NCBI GenBank assembly: GCA_963575645.1
Contig: OY754469.1
Location: forward strand, 13,720,001-13,784,000
Reading direction: 5' to 3'
DNA: 64,000 bases
DNA from: Xanthostigma xanthostigma
Lineage: Eukaryota; Arthropoda; Insecta; Raphidioptera; Raphidiidae
Of the stretch, positions 44,179 through 55,053 are shown piece by piece (position 1 is the first letter of the stretch; each line of letters opens with the position of its first letter). The notes beneath the pieces were generated by a model. The model had not been told where the DNA came from. It made no database searches and worked only from the letters and a program-made list of their open reading frames with translations. The position numbers were made by a program, and so were the translations under genes.

Positions 44179-44610
44179 GAAATGTATTTTAAACATCAAC
44201 CATTTTGTTCGAAACGTGCTTGTTGTGACAACACCATTCCCAGGGCAGCTACGACACACACACCATTTTACACAGTTGGTATTAAAATCATTCCTTGTCA
44301 TTTAAGAGGTCACCTTGCCATCACACGAGACATCTTTACAAACACACACTATGTCATAATGTTTGTTTGTGGGCCTTTGTTCATGTCACCCACGTTACAA
44401 GATACCGTTTCCAGATTGGTTCTTGATCAGAGCCAGCAGATGACCTTGAAAGAACAATAGCCCCTGTTCTTATTGTAATTTTGTGAGCTAGCAGGCGAGC
44501 CCACAGTGACTTCATTTCCAGCTTTGTACCAACAGAAGTCCAGCGTTTCAACATGGATTATCGCCTTGGAAAATAAACAAGATTACCTTTGTCAGCAGTA
44601 CGTAAGAAAA
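44179..44610. other. GC-richer block of unknown nature
   Basis: The composition rises to mid-40s percent GC. It is open on the plus strand for 92 codons (44182-44460) and on the minus strand for about 57 codons from near 44550 (MLKRWTSVGTKLEMKSLW). A splice-like donor (CAGTAC then GTAAGA) follows at about 44601. No family is recognised on either strand. Confidence 0.3.
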
Positions 44611-45570
44611 AATGTAACATTGCCAAATATAATAGGTAAATATTTTATCTATAATACTTATTTTATTGATTTATATTGATATTTAACTTCCAATAGGAAG
44701 TTATTGTATTTAATAGTAAAAGAAAAATTATCTGAAAAGTCAAAACAGAAAAAAAATTTTGTCACAGCATAATTAAAATGGAAGAGATTAATTTTACATC
44801 TATACACATAGAATATATTGAGAATTTTAATTATGAAGAGATAATAAAATAAATATGAATTCAAATAAAATTATGTACCTACATAATAAAAATTCAGAAT
44901 TAATGACAAAATAAGAATTTTGAATTAAAATGATGTAAATAATAAAACTGTTTTAATTACTATGGCACTAGTACAGGTAATAGAGAATTTTTTTCTGCAT
45001 TATCCTACAACTTTTTTTTGTTTTCTTAAATAGGTTCAGTATCACGTACTGACCCTAAATGCACAAAATCCTTACAAATTAGGAGGGCGGAAGTGCCGCC
45101 ATTTTGACAAAAACCGTTTCAGCCTATATCTCCCTAACCGTGCACTTGAGGCAAAAAAAGGTAATAACCTTTATTGTAGATAAATAAATTTACTATCTTT
45201 TTTGTTCAATACTTTTTTTTTGTATCACTTACCGTTTACGACTTATTCAACTATTACGATTTGTTTATTGACTTTTGGATCCATATCTCTTCTAATAATT
45301 GTTTAAACAATAAAATGCTAATGACTTAAGTTTTAAATCTACAAATTTTCTACAGCTTTTAATTCAAACTTTTTTTCTAAAATTAATATTTTTAAAGTTA
45401 TAACGCGCTAATGTCAAAAAACCTGTGCCTAGGCGCATGAGTGGACATAATAAAATAAGAATGAATTGTAATAAAATTATGTACATAATAAAAATTCAGA
45501 ATTAAAAAACCAAAAAAATAAAAAGTGTGCATTCATTTTTTTAATTGATTTCTAGTAAATTAACTGATTT
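44611..45570. other. AT-rich non-coding DNA
   Basis: A near-duplicate of a short stretch occurs here: AAATTATGTACCTACATAAT, then AAAAATTCAGAATTAA near 44870, and again near 45475. 44686-44700 (AATAGGAAGTTATTGTATTT) resembles the start of repeat T. No genes. Confidence 0.4.
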
Positions 45571-45574
45571 ATTA

Positions 45575-45735
45575 TTAACTTCCCGCTTAAAAAAAAAATT
45601 TTTTTTTTTCAAAAATCGGGAAGTTATTGGTTTCACCCCGATTTTCGAAAATCGAGTTTTCGCCAGATATTGACGTTTTGAGGTCCTAGGAAGCTATTGA
45701 AACTATTTTGGCGATGATGTCCGTAGGGCTGTATG

Positions 45736-45774
<39 letters not shown>

Positions 45775-46345
45775 AAACCTTTTATATCTTTTGAATGGAG
45801 TGTCCGACTGAAACGCGGTTTGCGGCATCTGACGTGAACTTGGTGAACTTAGACTTCCTGAAAATTTGAAACGATTCGGCCCAAAAAATTTTGAGAAATC
45901 TTAAAAAAACAAGTTTCAAAAATTTTTTAAAATTTGCTTTTGTAAAATATTTTCTAAACTACTAAACCGATTAATTCCAAAATCTAATCAGCTCTTCTCC
46001 TTAACAAACTGCGTCGATTTCCGCAAACCGCATCAAAATCGGTTCATTTGTTCACGAGATACCGTGAACGAAAAAATCGTAAAAAAGTGTTTTTTTTTAA
46101 ATTGCTCGTAAAATTCCTATGAGATCGATTTTTCTGTAATAAATTATTTTTTTAGGTTAAAAAATTGCGTCGACTACCGCAAATCGCATCAAAATCGGTT
46201 CATTTGTTCATGAGATATCGTGAACGAAAATTTCGTAACAAAGTGTTTTTTTTTTTGGCGCTCGAAGAGCTAAAAAATAAACTTCTTGCTATATTTTATA
46301 TATTTTTGAGCGTTTTGAACTCGAAAATAGCGGGAAGTTACAGGG
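45575..46345 (+). repeat. Repeat T with CGGGAAGTTA ends and microsatellites
   Basis: A hairpin AACTTCCCG...CGGGAAGTT opens the unit (45580-45631), followed by CACCCCGATTTTCGAAAATC. The unit ends near GCGGGAAGTTACAGGG at 46330-46345. A TG dinucleotide run and a TATG run lie at about 45731-45773. Two diverged copies of CGCATCAAAATCGGTTCATT occur near 46029 and 46187, marking an internal duplication of about 158 bp. The frame 46165-46482 overlaps the unit and is not a gene. Confidence 0.55.
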
Positions 46346-46934
46346 ATGGCCTGCAGGGTCAAACTTCTTTTCAAATTTTTATTTATGCAACTGTATTAGA
46401 TTCCATAGCTCATAAGTTGGCTAATAGTTGTGTCACTGTGGTCTGTGGAGTAAAGAAACTCAGTCATAAATTAAATAATTAAATAAGTAATATATAAAAC
46501 AAATAATGAAAGTCCTATATTTTATGCAACTTTAAAAAAATACTTTTTTTTCGAAAAAAAGGTGGCAACCCTAATTGTAACAAACAGTACCTACTGTATT
46601 ATAGTTATTATTATGAATATACAATACATTTTTTCCATATTTTCGTGACATTTAACATAATTCTATTTTTTGTAAAGTATTTCTTTGCAGATAAATTATA
46701 TGTTGTAAAGTTTTGTAATTCTGGATATAAAATGAATATAGCACATCCCTATTTGATATCTGCAGTCTATACGTGTCTGTGTTAGTATACTAACACATGT
46801 AATAGTATGTATATCACTATAACGAGGCATATAATAATTCGGTTCTCTTTGTCAATCCTTCTCACATGTGTGAAAGATAGAGAGAGAGCATTCAATTCTC
46901 ATAGACCACAATAATTAGGTGTACTATTATGAAT
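46346..46934. other. Non-coding interval
   Basis: No structure recognised. Confidence 0.4.
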
Positions 46935-47300
46935 GGAATGTTTCAAAATGTTTCCTCACCACACGCCGCAAAATACAGCTTCCCCTCTGTGATCGGCAAA
47001 CGGGCTCTTAAAACAGCGAGCAACGCTGAACACGTCACAGCAATGCTGCATGATGCCATCTGACGGCTTAGCTCAACGCTTTTGCTACTTGCGCCTCTAT
47101 ATGACAATTTTAGTAAAATATTTTCTCGATCTGTCATCTGAACTTCATATTGTAATACAACAAAAAGAAGAACGTTATAAGCAGTGTGCAAAATTAGAAA
47201 CGAATTGAATACCTGCAATCATATTTAAAAAATAATTTTGTAAAGTGATAATTATTATACTTATTTAGTGCGAATAATTCGCACAGGTCACTCTAGTAAT
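46935..47300 (-). repeat. Repeat P, 5-prime half, inverted
   Basis: In reverse it matches 48262-48560: TAGTGCGAATAATTCGCAC, GATTGCAGGTATTCAATTCG (inverse) and GATGCCATCTGACGGC. The minus-strand frame 46943-47218 is shared with the plus-strand frame of the 48262 copy because the DNA is similar. Confidence 0.7.
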
Positions 47301-47696
47301 ATTCTTGTAGTACTTCGTATGTTTGTAAATCAAAATATGAAATTAGAAATTAAAAACTTGACTTGCAATTAATACTTTATAAAAAATACAAAGGAGAGAT
47401 TCAAGTTAATACGTCATTATTAATAAAACTGAATGAATGAATTAGCAAGCGAGGAGCAACTGCTAACATTGTTTACGAGTACCGGAGGGTATAATTTGGT
47501 GGTCCCTTGACGCTGAATAATTATAATTACCGTTTTATAAGTGTTTTTCTTACGACAAATTCAAATTCTCACACATAACTTATTCTTTGTATTTACTTTT
47601 CATAATTTTTAACGAAGGCGATTTCCTTCTTTCAGGGGAAAATTCAACATTTTACGGTAGGTATATACCTATATAAGAAAGCTTCATCAAAAGGTG
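47301..47696. other. Non-coding interval
   Basis: No structure recognised. Confidence 0.4.
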
Positions 47697-47702
47697 TTCT
47701 AG

Positions 47703-47932
47703 CCATAGAGATATTAGACTAGAGTACGCGAGTGAGTCGTGAAAGTGTCTGCAATTCAGACAGAGAACAGTTCCTTATCTCTATGGTAACTAATGATACA
47801 AAAATGCTGATTTGAGTAAGCATATTATATAATGATACGGAACGTTTGCAGCGTTCTCTGTCTGAACTGCAGACACTTTCACTTATGGCAAGCATACCCG
47901 CTAGCGTACTCTAGTAACTTATATCTCTATGG
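47703..47932. mobile_element. Small inverted-repeat element Q
   Basis: The ends CCATAGAGATAT and ATATCTCTATGG continue into CTAGAGTACGC and GTGAAAGTGTCTGCA on the left, with TGCAGACACTTTCAC and GCGTACTCTAG in inverse on the right. The flanks read TTCTAG on both sides (47697-47702 and 47933-47938). The right TTCTAGCA also serves as the target duplication of the next hAT element. Confidence 0.8.
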
Positions 47933-48261
47933 TTCTAGCACAGCGGTCGGCAACCTGAGGCTCGCGACTGTTTTGTAAATAATACAGGACCGGACTTAAT
48001 TTTAAGAAAAAGCTAGTTTGTGGGTATGGATTTACAACCTGCAGACGTTGGGTTGGTAATAATATTGAAATTAAGAAAAAAAATATTATTTTAACGAGTG
48101 TACAAAGGAAATTTTTTTCTGTTGAAAATAAAGCCACAGCCCACAATACCTGGCCGGCAGGGTTTTGGCACTGAGACCCGAGTTTTTTTTTAACTTCGCA
48201 CCAAAACTGAAATCTGCGAAAGCCAGACTACCGCGCTGGTCATTATTATATAAATAACAAA

Positions 48262-48869
48262 ACTAGTGTGACCTTTGCGAATTATTCGCACTAAATAAAT
48301 ATAATAATTATCACTTTACAAAATTCTTTTTTAAATATGATTGCAGGTATTCAATTCGTTTCTAATTTTGCACAGTGCTTTATAACGTTCATCTTTTTGT
48401 TGTATTACAATATGAAGCTCAGATGACAGATAGAAGAAATATTTTACTAAAATTGTCATATAGAGGTGCAAGTAGCAAAAGCGTTGAGCTAAGCCGTCAG
48501 ATGGCATCATGCAGCATTGCTGTGACGTTGTTCAGTGTTGCTCGCTGTTTCAAAATTAAAGCCATCATATGGCAGTATGCAGTATTGTGTCTGTTGTATT
48601 ACAATTTACAATATGAAGGTCAGATGACAGATCGTAGTGTTGACGTTGTTTCAAAATTAAAGCCGTCAGATGGCAGACGTTGTTCAGCGCTGCTGTATTT
48701 AAATTAATTTACAAAAACAAAAGCAATAATAAATTTTTTAGTTGTCGATGTCAGTAGAGCAAGCAATTATCTGTAAAATGATATATAATTTATGTGGAGA
48801 AATTGTGAGGTTTTTTCTAAAAAGGGAGGCAAACATCTTTAACCTTAGCGTATTAATATATATGATGAT
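48262..48869 (+). mobile_element. Repeat P, full copy
   Basis: 608 bp starting ACTAGTGTGACC then TTTGCGAATTATTCGCACTA (a hairpin), ending TTAATATATATGATGAT, between copies of TAACAAA (48255-48261 and 48870-48876). It holds two or three diverged internal repeats with ACAATATGAAGNTCAGATGA (one variable base) and GCCGTCAGATGGCA. There are no terminal inverted repeats. Parts of P are at 42771-43080, 46935-47300 and from 63949 to the window end. The 110-codon frame 48375-48707 lies inside, and the homologous DNA at 46943-47218 is open too. Confidence 0.75.
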
Positions 48870-48911
48870 TAACAAATACGAACCTCCTTCATTTCATTTT
48901 GCCATTATAAA

Positions 48912-50600
48912 CTAGCGGAAAGAATTAAAGGATCAAAAAAAATTTCCAAATTTTTCGAGGTTTTTCAAGTAGCTCTATTTCCCTTAAAAAATTTCGTACT
49001 GGAATTTTAAAAAAAGGATTTTAAAGCTCAAAGTTTCTAGTTTTGAGATCTTATGATGAAAAATTTTTTCAAGCAACGTGTTCCGCTCAATCCTAATGAA
49101 TACCGATGAAAAAAATTTTTCGAAATTTTTTCTGTTCTTTTTTTTGGTCTACGAACTTGGAAAAAATGTTTCCAACTTAACCACTATATGGATCGGATAA
49201 CTTGTTCATTCAGCTTTAATTTGCTTTTTTGAAAAGTTCGATACGACCACTTCTCGCTGAGATATCGAACTTTGAATGGAAAAGGATCTTTTTGTCTTTA
49301 ACCTTCAATATCTCAGCAATCGCTGACCGCACAAGAAAATTAAGGAGGGTTTTGAAATCTTGAATAAATTTCCCACAAAAATCAGCTACGGTTTTTTGAA
49401 AAAAAATGTTTTTTATTCTTTACATTAATTTGAAAAATCAAGAAAAAGAGGGCTTTTGGTGGCTTTTGGGATAATCAGGCGGTAAGTTCGAAATATCGAG
49501 AAAACCAGTACATAATGTTAAGTGTGCCTTTTACAGTTCAATATGCCCACAAAAACCTCACAAAGTTTCGATTCAATCCATCGAGCCGTTTTTTTGTTTT
49601 ATTCGATCGAATTTTTGAAAGAAAATTAAAGGATCACGATTTTGACTTTAAATGATCTTTAACAAAATGCAAAAAAAAATGTTTTTTTCAGTTTTTTTAT
49701 GCATTTTTATTGGTAAAAAAGTGTAAATTTATGCGAAAAAAAATTTGCAGAAGTGCACGCTCTAATGCATAAATTTCGCATAAATTTAAACATTTTTACC
49801 AATAAAAATGCATAAAAAAACTGAAAAAAACATTTTTTTTTGCATTTTGTTAAAGATCATTTAAAGTCAAAATCGTGATCCTTTAATTTTCTTTCAAAAA
49901 TTCGATCGAATAAAACAAAAAAACGGCTCGATGGATTGAATCGAAACTTTGTGAGGTTTTTGTGGGCATATTGAACTGTAAAAGGCACACTTAACATTAT
50001 GTACTGGTTTTCTCGATATTTCGAACTTACCGCCTGATTATCCCAAAAGCCACCAAAAGCCCTCTTTTTCTTGATTTTTCAAATTAATGTAAAGAATAAA
50101 AAACATTTTTTTTCAAAAAACCGTAGTTGATTTTTGTGGGAAATTTATTCAAGATTTCAAAACCCTCCTTAATTTTCTTGTGCGGTCAGCGATTGCTGAG
50201 AAATTGAAGGTTAAAGACAAAAAGATCCTTTTCCATTCAAAGTTCGATATCTCAGCGAGAAGTGGTCGTATCGAACTTTTCAAAAAAGCAAATTAAAGCT
50301 GAATGAACAAGTTATCCGATCCATATAGTGGTTAAGTTGGAAAAATTTTTTCCAAGTTCGTAGACCAAAAAAAAGAACAGAAAAAATTTCGAAAAATTTT
50401 TTTCATCGGTATTCATTAGGATTGAGCGGAACACGTTGCTTGAAAAAATTTTTCATTACAAGATCTCAAAACTAGAAACTTCGAGCTTTAAAATCCTTTT
50501 TTTAAAATTCCAGTACGACAATTTTTAAGGGAAATGCAGCCACTTGAAAAACCTAGAAAAATTTGGAAATTTTTTTTGATCCTTTAATTCTTTCCGCCAG
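48912..50600. mobile_element. 1.7-kb near-perfect snapback element
   Basis: Two arms of about 827 bp (48912-49738 and 49774-50600) are reverse complements with only scattered mismatches, around a loop of about 35 nt. The ends are CTAGCGGAAAGAATTAAAGG and, in inverse, CTGGCGGAAAGAATTAAAGG. Adjacent TATA-like bases (TATAAACT and TATACACT in inverse) suggest a TA-type target. No open frame of substance is present. A transcript would fold into a very long hairpin. Confidence 0.9.
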
Positions 50601-50647
50601 TGTATATAGTTCTATATGCTAAAAGGTTGCCGACCGCTGTTCTAGCA

Positions 50648-50868
50648 AAACGAAAATATATGTTGAAGAACGTGATGTGCGCATTATTATTTTAAAACTA
50701 AAAAATAATATCTCAGCAATTGTATTTCTGTCAATCACATCAATATATGTCTCGATATTTTCGTATTTTCGAGTGAAAGTCACGACACCCTACGAGTCAC
50801 GACTACTGGGAATCGATCCATTTGCCGGCAGTGATGTACTCAGTTTTTCACCAACATACAAATGTTAT
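50648..50868. other. Short unassigned interval
   Basis: The frame 50677-50949 begins here and runs into the next element. It is not supported as a gene. Confidence 0.35.
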
Positions 50869-51402
50869 GCCGGCACTTCACATGGCTATTTGTATTTGTG
50901 TATTTGGCATATTTGGCAAACAATTACCAAGTGTGGAGGATCTATTTGACAAAGTGTTGGCCTTATTTGCCTATTTGATAAATAAGACCAATACCAAATA
51001 CACGTTACCGTGCGCTTGTCGGTTTTTCGAGGCACATCAAAGGAGTCAAATAGGCAAATAGTAAATACGCAAGTAAACTGTCCACACAATGGCCATATTC
51101 AGAAGCGCACGCGCCGTGAACCTGTACGGACGTGCAGTATTTTTGTGTCTGTGCTGTGAGCAAGAACTGGAACAATTACTATTGAAAATGAATTGGGACA
51201 ATGAAACAGTGCTAAAATTCCTGGAATTTTGAACCTTGCGTTCTGCTGCCAAATGTTTATGTGTTTGCTATTTGACTGCCAAGTGTGGATGGTCGTATTT
51301 GCCTCTATTTGCATGTTTGCCTTGAACGTCATATTCTTATGTATTGCGAAATACAACAAACTACCAATAGCGAACACAAATAGCCATGTGAAGTGCCACC
51401 TT
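50869..51402. mobile_element. Inverted-repeat element U with subterminal motif arrays
   Basis: Ends GGCACTTCACATGGCTATTTG and inverse (51382-51402). Inside, the words TATTTG, TTTGCC and CTATTTGC (or inverse) are repeated many times near both ends, for example TTATTTGCCTATTTG at 50964 and CAAATAGGCAAATAG at 51046. Clustered subterminal words of this kind usually bind a transposase. The centre (51080-51230) is GC-richer and unremarkable. No transposase and no clear target duplication. Confidence 0.75.
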
Positions 51403-51544
51403 TACGTTACAACGTTGCCCACTACACTACCACTTCATTACGTTCATGGTATGGTACATCAACAAATTGTTTTATTTACCTATATTTTATTTTTACGTCA
51501 CCATTTACCATTCAAGACATCAAAGTTAAATTTTTAATTTTTCT

Positions 51545-51665
51545 ATTATGCATTTATGTAGTTTTTTTATCCAGGGTCCGTGGGAAAGTTTTGACTATGA
51601 AAGGGGATACGTGGGAAAGTTTTGACTATGAAAAAGGGTTCGTGGGCCAAAGGAGTTTGGGAACC
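51545..51665. mobile_element. hAT right end with a short tandem repeat
   Basis: GTTTGGGAACCACTG at about 51656-51670 is a typical hAT terminus. Just inside it the phrase CGTGGGAAAGTTTTGACTAT occurs twice, and GTTCGTGGGCC follows. No matching left end was found, so it is a broken copy. Confidence 0.5.
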
Positions 51666-51670
51666 ACTGC

Positions 51671-52696
51671 ACTGGTCTAAAGTCTCATTATCTTTTTCAT
51701 TAAACATTGCTCGAAGTCTATTAAAGAATACTTGGTTCGACCCTGCACAGTTAACGAACGGAAAGTTTGATCATGTCACCATTCTGAACCAAAGCTTGCA
51801 CTACTATAACACTAGCCTAGACGTGAAAAGTGACTTGTGTTCGTACAACTTGCCAGAATAAATATAAGATATTCTACTTCGCAAACAGAATCAAAAAGCC
51901 TCTTATATCAGATCTAATCATCGACTTTTTCCGTATTTTTAGACTGGAATAGCTTATATTTCCCGGAAAAAAATATAGATTATATTTAATAATCATAATA
52001 ATGCTTTATTGCACATTAAAAACGTACAAATGGCAAGGTTCAACCTACGTTGATCTTCCCACTTGGCCCTATATAAAAAAATTTACATTAAAAAAAATTT
52101 ACACGTACAAAACAAAGTTTTGAAACTATACATAAGGATGAATTACAAATCCTTTACAGAAAACCCCATCTGAATCGGTTGAACCGTTTTCGAGATAATT
52201 GGCAACATTCAAGTGTACACACAAACAAACAAACAAATAAACACATACGCCTTCTCCGTTCCGTCATGGGTAAATTAACAAACAAAAAAATAGTATATGT
52301 ATCTAGGTTGTATCTAGGTAGTAACGCAACAGTTTATTTGCGAGCTGTGACATTATAGAAAAACGGGCGTCATATAGTTTTGACAATGAAATGTGCTAGA
52401 TTTTTTACACGCACCTCCTATAAAATAGCTGATTTTCACCTCATAACAAGTACCTTATATATTGATAATATTTCTGACAGCTCTGCTGTTCTTCTAAATA
52501 CATTTTTAAACAGTGAATAATTTTCCGTAAAAAATCGTTTTAAACAGTATCAGATCTGAACTGATTCCAGGAAAAAAATTGAATCCGAATTGAATTCGGA
52601 ACGACAGCACCGATTCCACCTGGTACAAAACATCTTTACTATTTTTTATGAAAATAATGGAATAGAAATTAACAGAACATGTGTCTTTTGTTTCAG
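51671..52696. other. Unassigned DNA with a LINE-like 3-prime tail
   Basis: About 51990-52085, read on the minus strand, contains GTGGGAAGATCAACGTAGG, GCCATTTGTACG and GTGCAATAAAGCATTATT, which resembles a LINE 3-prime end with polyadenylation signal. 52185-52255 has the widespread TTTTCGAGATAATTGG and CAAACAAACAAACAAA phrases. 52420 repeats CTCCTATAAAATAGCTG from 26750. Confidence 0.45.
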
Positions 52697-52723
52697 ATAG
52701 CAACCTGGGATGAATCTGCTTTG
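52697..52723 (+). CDS. Candidate 27-nt micro-exon
   Basis: A strong acceptor (GTGTCTTTTGTTTCAG, ending 52696) and a strong donor (CTTTG then GTAAGT, from 52724) enclose exactly 27 nt. Only phase 0 is open and it reads IATWDESAL, nine codons; the other two phases contain TAG or TGA. A multiple of three with clean sites is the usual form of an alternatively included insect micro-exon. The phase-0 Cys-rich reading of the 2624-2737 island could join it, but the 10857-11001 exon could not join directly. No gene is identified. Confidence 0.4.
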
Positions 52724-54002
52724 GTAAGTTTTTTTATTATTTTTCTGTAATCTTGAGTTTCTAGTCAATAGAAATTTTGTAATAAAAAAACTATCCCGAT
52801 TAACTTGAAAGGATGTTTTCTTGTGACTGGAACAACTGAGAATGCAGATTAAAACAACAGGTTATTTTATTATTAAATAAGGCAACACAACTGTTATGTA
52901 TTTTCTGATTATGGGATTCATTGCAGCGTTCCTGCCGTAGGTGTTAAAGTATAACAGTCTTTGTTTCAGTAAATGAATTGTTTTTAATTAATTTTAATCA
53001 TATGTTATTTTAATAGGATTAAGCCGCCTAACTAATTTGGACCGTCAATACCTAAATATAAATTGTGATTATATAACGTTGGTTCGCAGATTATTTAAAG
53101 TAGATTTATTGTCATGATTTTATAAAGGTCGCGGAATTTTTTCAAATAAAATTTAGAATTGGCATTTTGGTGTTTTTTAAAATGAAAAGAATTATTCATT
53201 ACAATTCAAGTCGCGATTCAGTAATCACGTCTTTTTTTTATCTTCTCTTTAAATCTGATCCATATCACAGTGAATTTGTTCCATCCTAGACGCAAATTAT
53301 TTCTTGGTGGCTTAATCAAATTTTTTGTAATTCATTTAAATATTTAAAATATTTGTTATATATTCAGTATATCTAAAATTCTAATCTCGAGATTTTATTT
53401 GTGTAAATATTATTAATTAGAGCTAAATAAACATTCTTTATTATATACTTATCTAAATATTTTTGCGTTGTATCTAATATTTTCATTTTAATCCTTTTTT
53501 TTGGCCTCTTGCTTGGGGAGAAAATTTTAGCCAACTCGCGATCAGTTGACCTCGGTGTTTCGCTAGCCCTAGACGCATGTTCGGGCCCATAATATAACGT
53601 AAATCTGCTGATGTTCATACTCATGTGTCGAATTTTTCGGGTTGATTATCTCTGGGAATCTTTGTTAATGTTACTACCAGCGAAACCACTATTTTCATAA
53701 CGTCACATCATCGTTCCTCTTCTATCTTTCGCGACGCGTTAAATTTCACTTAGGGTCTCCGTGACATATTCTTTTCAGGTATTTGCAAACTTCGACATTT
53801 CTTAATCACATGGCACTTTCACAGCTACTGTTAGTTGTTTTTCAATGTTGAAATTTGCATTGTTTTATATATTGTGTAGACCTTTTTGCGTCCGAATATA
53901 TCTTCAATATTTCTATCCCCAAAACAGAATAATCTTTGAACAATTTGAATTTAATATATATTGAAGGTACGTTCCCTTTGAAATAGTATCACCTGTAAAT
54001 AC
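52724..54002. other. Unassigned DNA
   Basis: 53480-53770 is GC-richer. On the minus strand it is open for 83 codons (53373-53624; MSMNISRFTLYYGPEH..., then SPSKRPKKRIKMKI) with a basic segment, but splice sites and homology are lacking. The remainder is AT-rich with no recognised repeat. Confidence 0.4.
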
Positions 54003-54320
54003 ACTGGGGCGGGTCTAGGGGTATTGGGAAGCAGTCACAGTTCGTTGCGGACTGCTCTGTAGGATTCGGTTTTGGGGACTTAAAATGCAAACAGTGCAAT
54101 AAGGAGACGGAAACTGCGTATCATATTCTGCGTGAATGCGAGGCTTTGGATCGTAGAAGACAGATAATTTATGGATAATGTAGAATGAGTCCAGAAGATT
54201 ATATCAATCACCTAATCCACGGGCTGCAAAAGCTATTTTTTTTTAATTAATTTTAATTGAGAAATTTATGATGAACTCCTGCTGTATAGCTATTATAGAC
54301 AATAAATTTATTCTATTCTA
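54003..54320 (+). mobile_element. LINE 3-prime end with CCHC-type motif
   Basis: The open stretch reads DLKCKQCNKETETAYHILR and ECEALDRRRQ, then a stop near 54177. The C-x2-C-x8-H-x4-C spacing is the C-terminal zinc knuckle of R1/Jockey/I-group ORF2 proteins. An AT-rich UTR follows, with AATAAA and a tail of ATTCT units (about 54303-54320). It is heavily 5-prime truncated, with no polymerase motifs retained. Confidence 0.7.
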
Positions 54321-54810
54321 TATGGTGGTAGGGACGAGGCTACTGGATCGAGTGATATAAGAGATTGGGAGTAGGGTTTGCAGTTCCGAATTTTTATTTT
54401 CCGGTACTGGAGGAGATTCAGTAGGTACAGAGAAATACCGGGAAATTCGATTCTTTCGGTACTAGAGAAAAAATGTGTTAAATGCTTGTTATGCGTGAAA
54501 TAAAATGTAAATAGTTTTGAAGAAGTTTAATCACAATACAAATCACTGAATTAGCCTACGTAATTCAATACACTTTTAATATAACAATCAGTCTCAATAA
54601 TACTCTTTGATAACTCAACTTTAACAAAAAATAATCATTCTTGTCATGAAACAGGAATCTTAAATTCAAATTTAATAAATGGTACCTATTCAGTCCGGTT
54701 TTGAAAAATTCACAAAAATTCTAAACTCGTATAGTCGTAATAGACAGTCACTTTTTTACATAAGGATAATGAAATGAAAAAATGTTTTATGTATTCTAAA
54801 ACTTAATACG

Positions 54811-55025
54811 AAAAAATTCGCAGGTTTGTGGACAAAAGTTATATTTAAAATGTTTCGAATTTTTAATTTTAATTTTTATTGTTTAAAAATTTATACATAA
54901 ACTTGTTGCCACGTTTTTATCTTTGCTAAGGAATTTTCAATTTGTACTTGAAAAAGTCTAAATTTATAGACGAAACGTCGTACATTTTAAATATAACTTT
55001 TGTCCACAAACCTGCGAATTTTTCT
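54811..55025. mobile_element. Foldback element nested in the hAT
   Basis: The arms contain AAAATTCGCAGGTTTGTGG and ACAAAAGTTATATTTAAAAT with the exact inverse on the right (about 42 bp). The loop contains ATAGACGAAACGTCG. Its form is like element B, but the arm sequence is unrelated. Confidence 0.8.
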
Positions 55026-55053
55026 TATTAATTATCATCGATGGACACGATAT

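Larger units (their letters stand above)
47941..50639. mobile_element. hAT element with two nested insertions
   Basis: Perfect 16-bp ends CAGCGGTCGGCAACCT and inverse are flanked by identical 8-mers TTCTAGCA (47933-47940 and 50640-50647). The hAT's own sequence is only about 47941-48254 plus 50603-50639. The rest is repeat P (48262-48869) and a long snapback (48912-50600). No transposase is visible, so it was a short non-autonomous hAT before it was filled. The minus-strand frame 47919-48146 is not a gene. Confidence 0.9.

Noticed and set aside
46943-47218. Open frame similar to 48375-48707
   Set aside because: Both are inside repeat P copies with high DNA identity and internal repeats. No evidence of a protein family.
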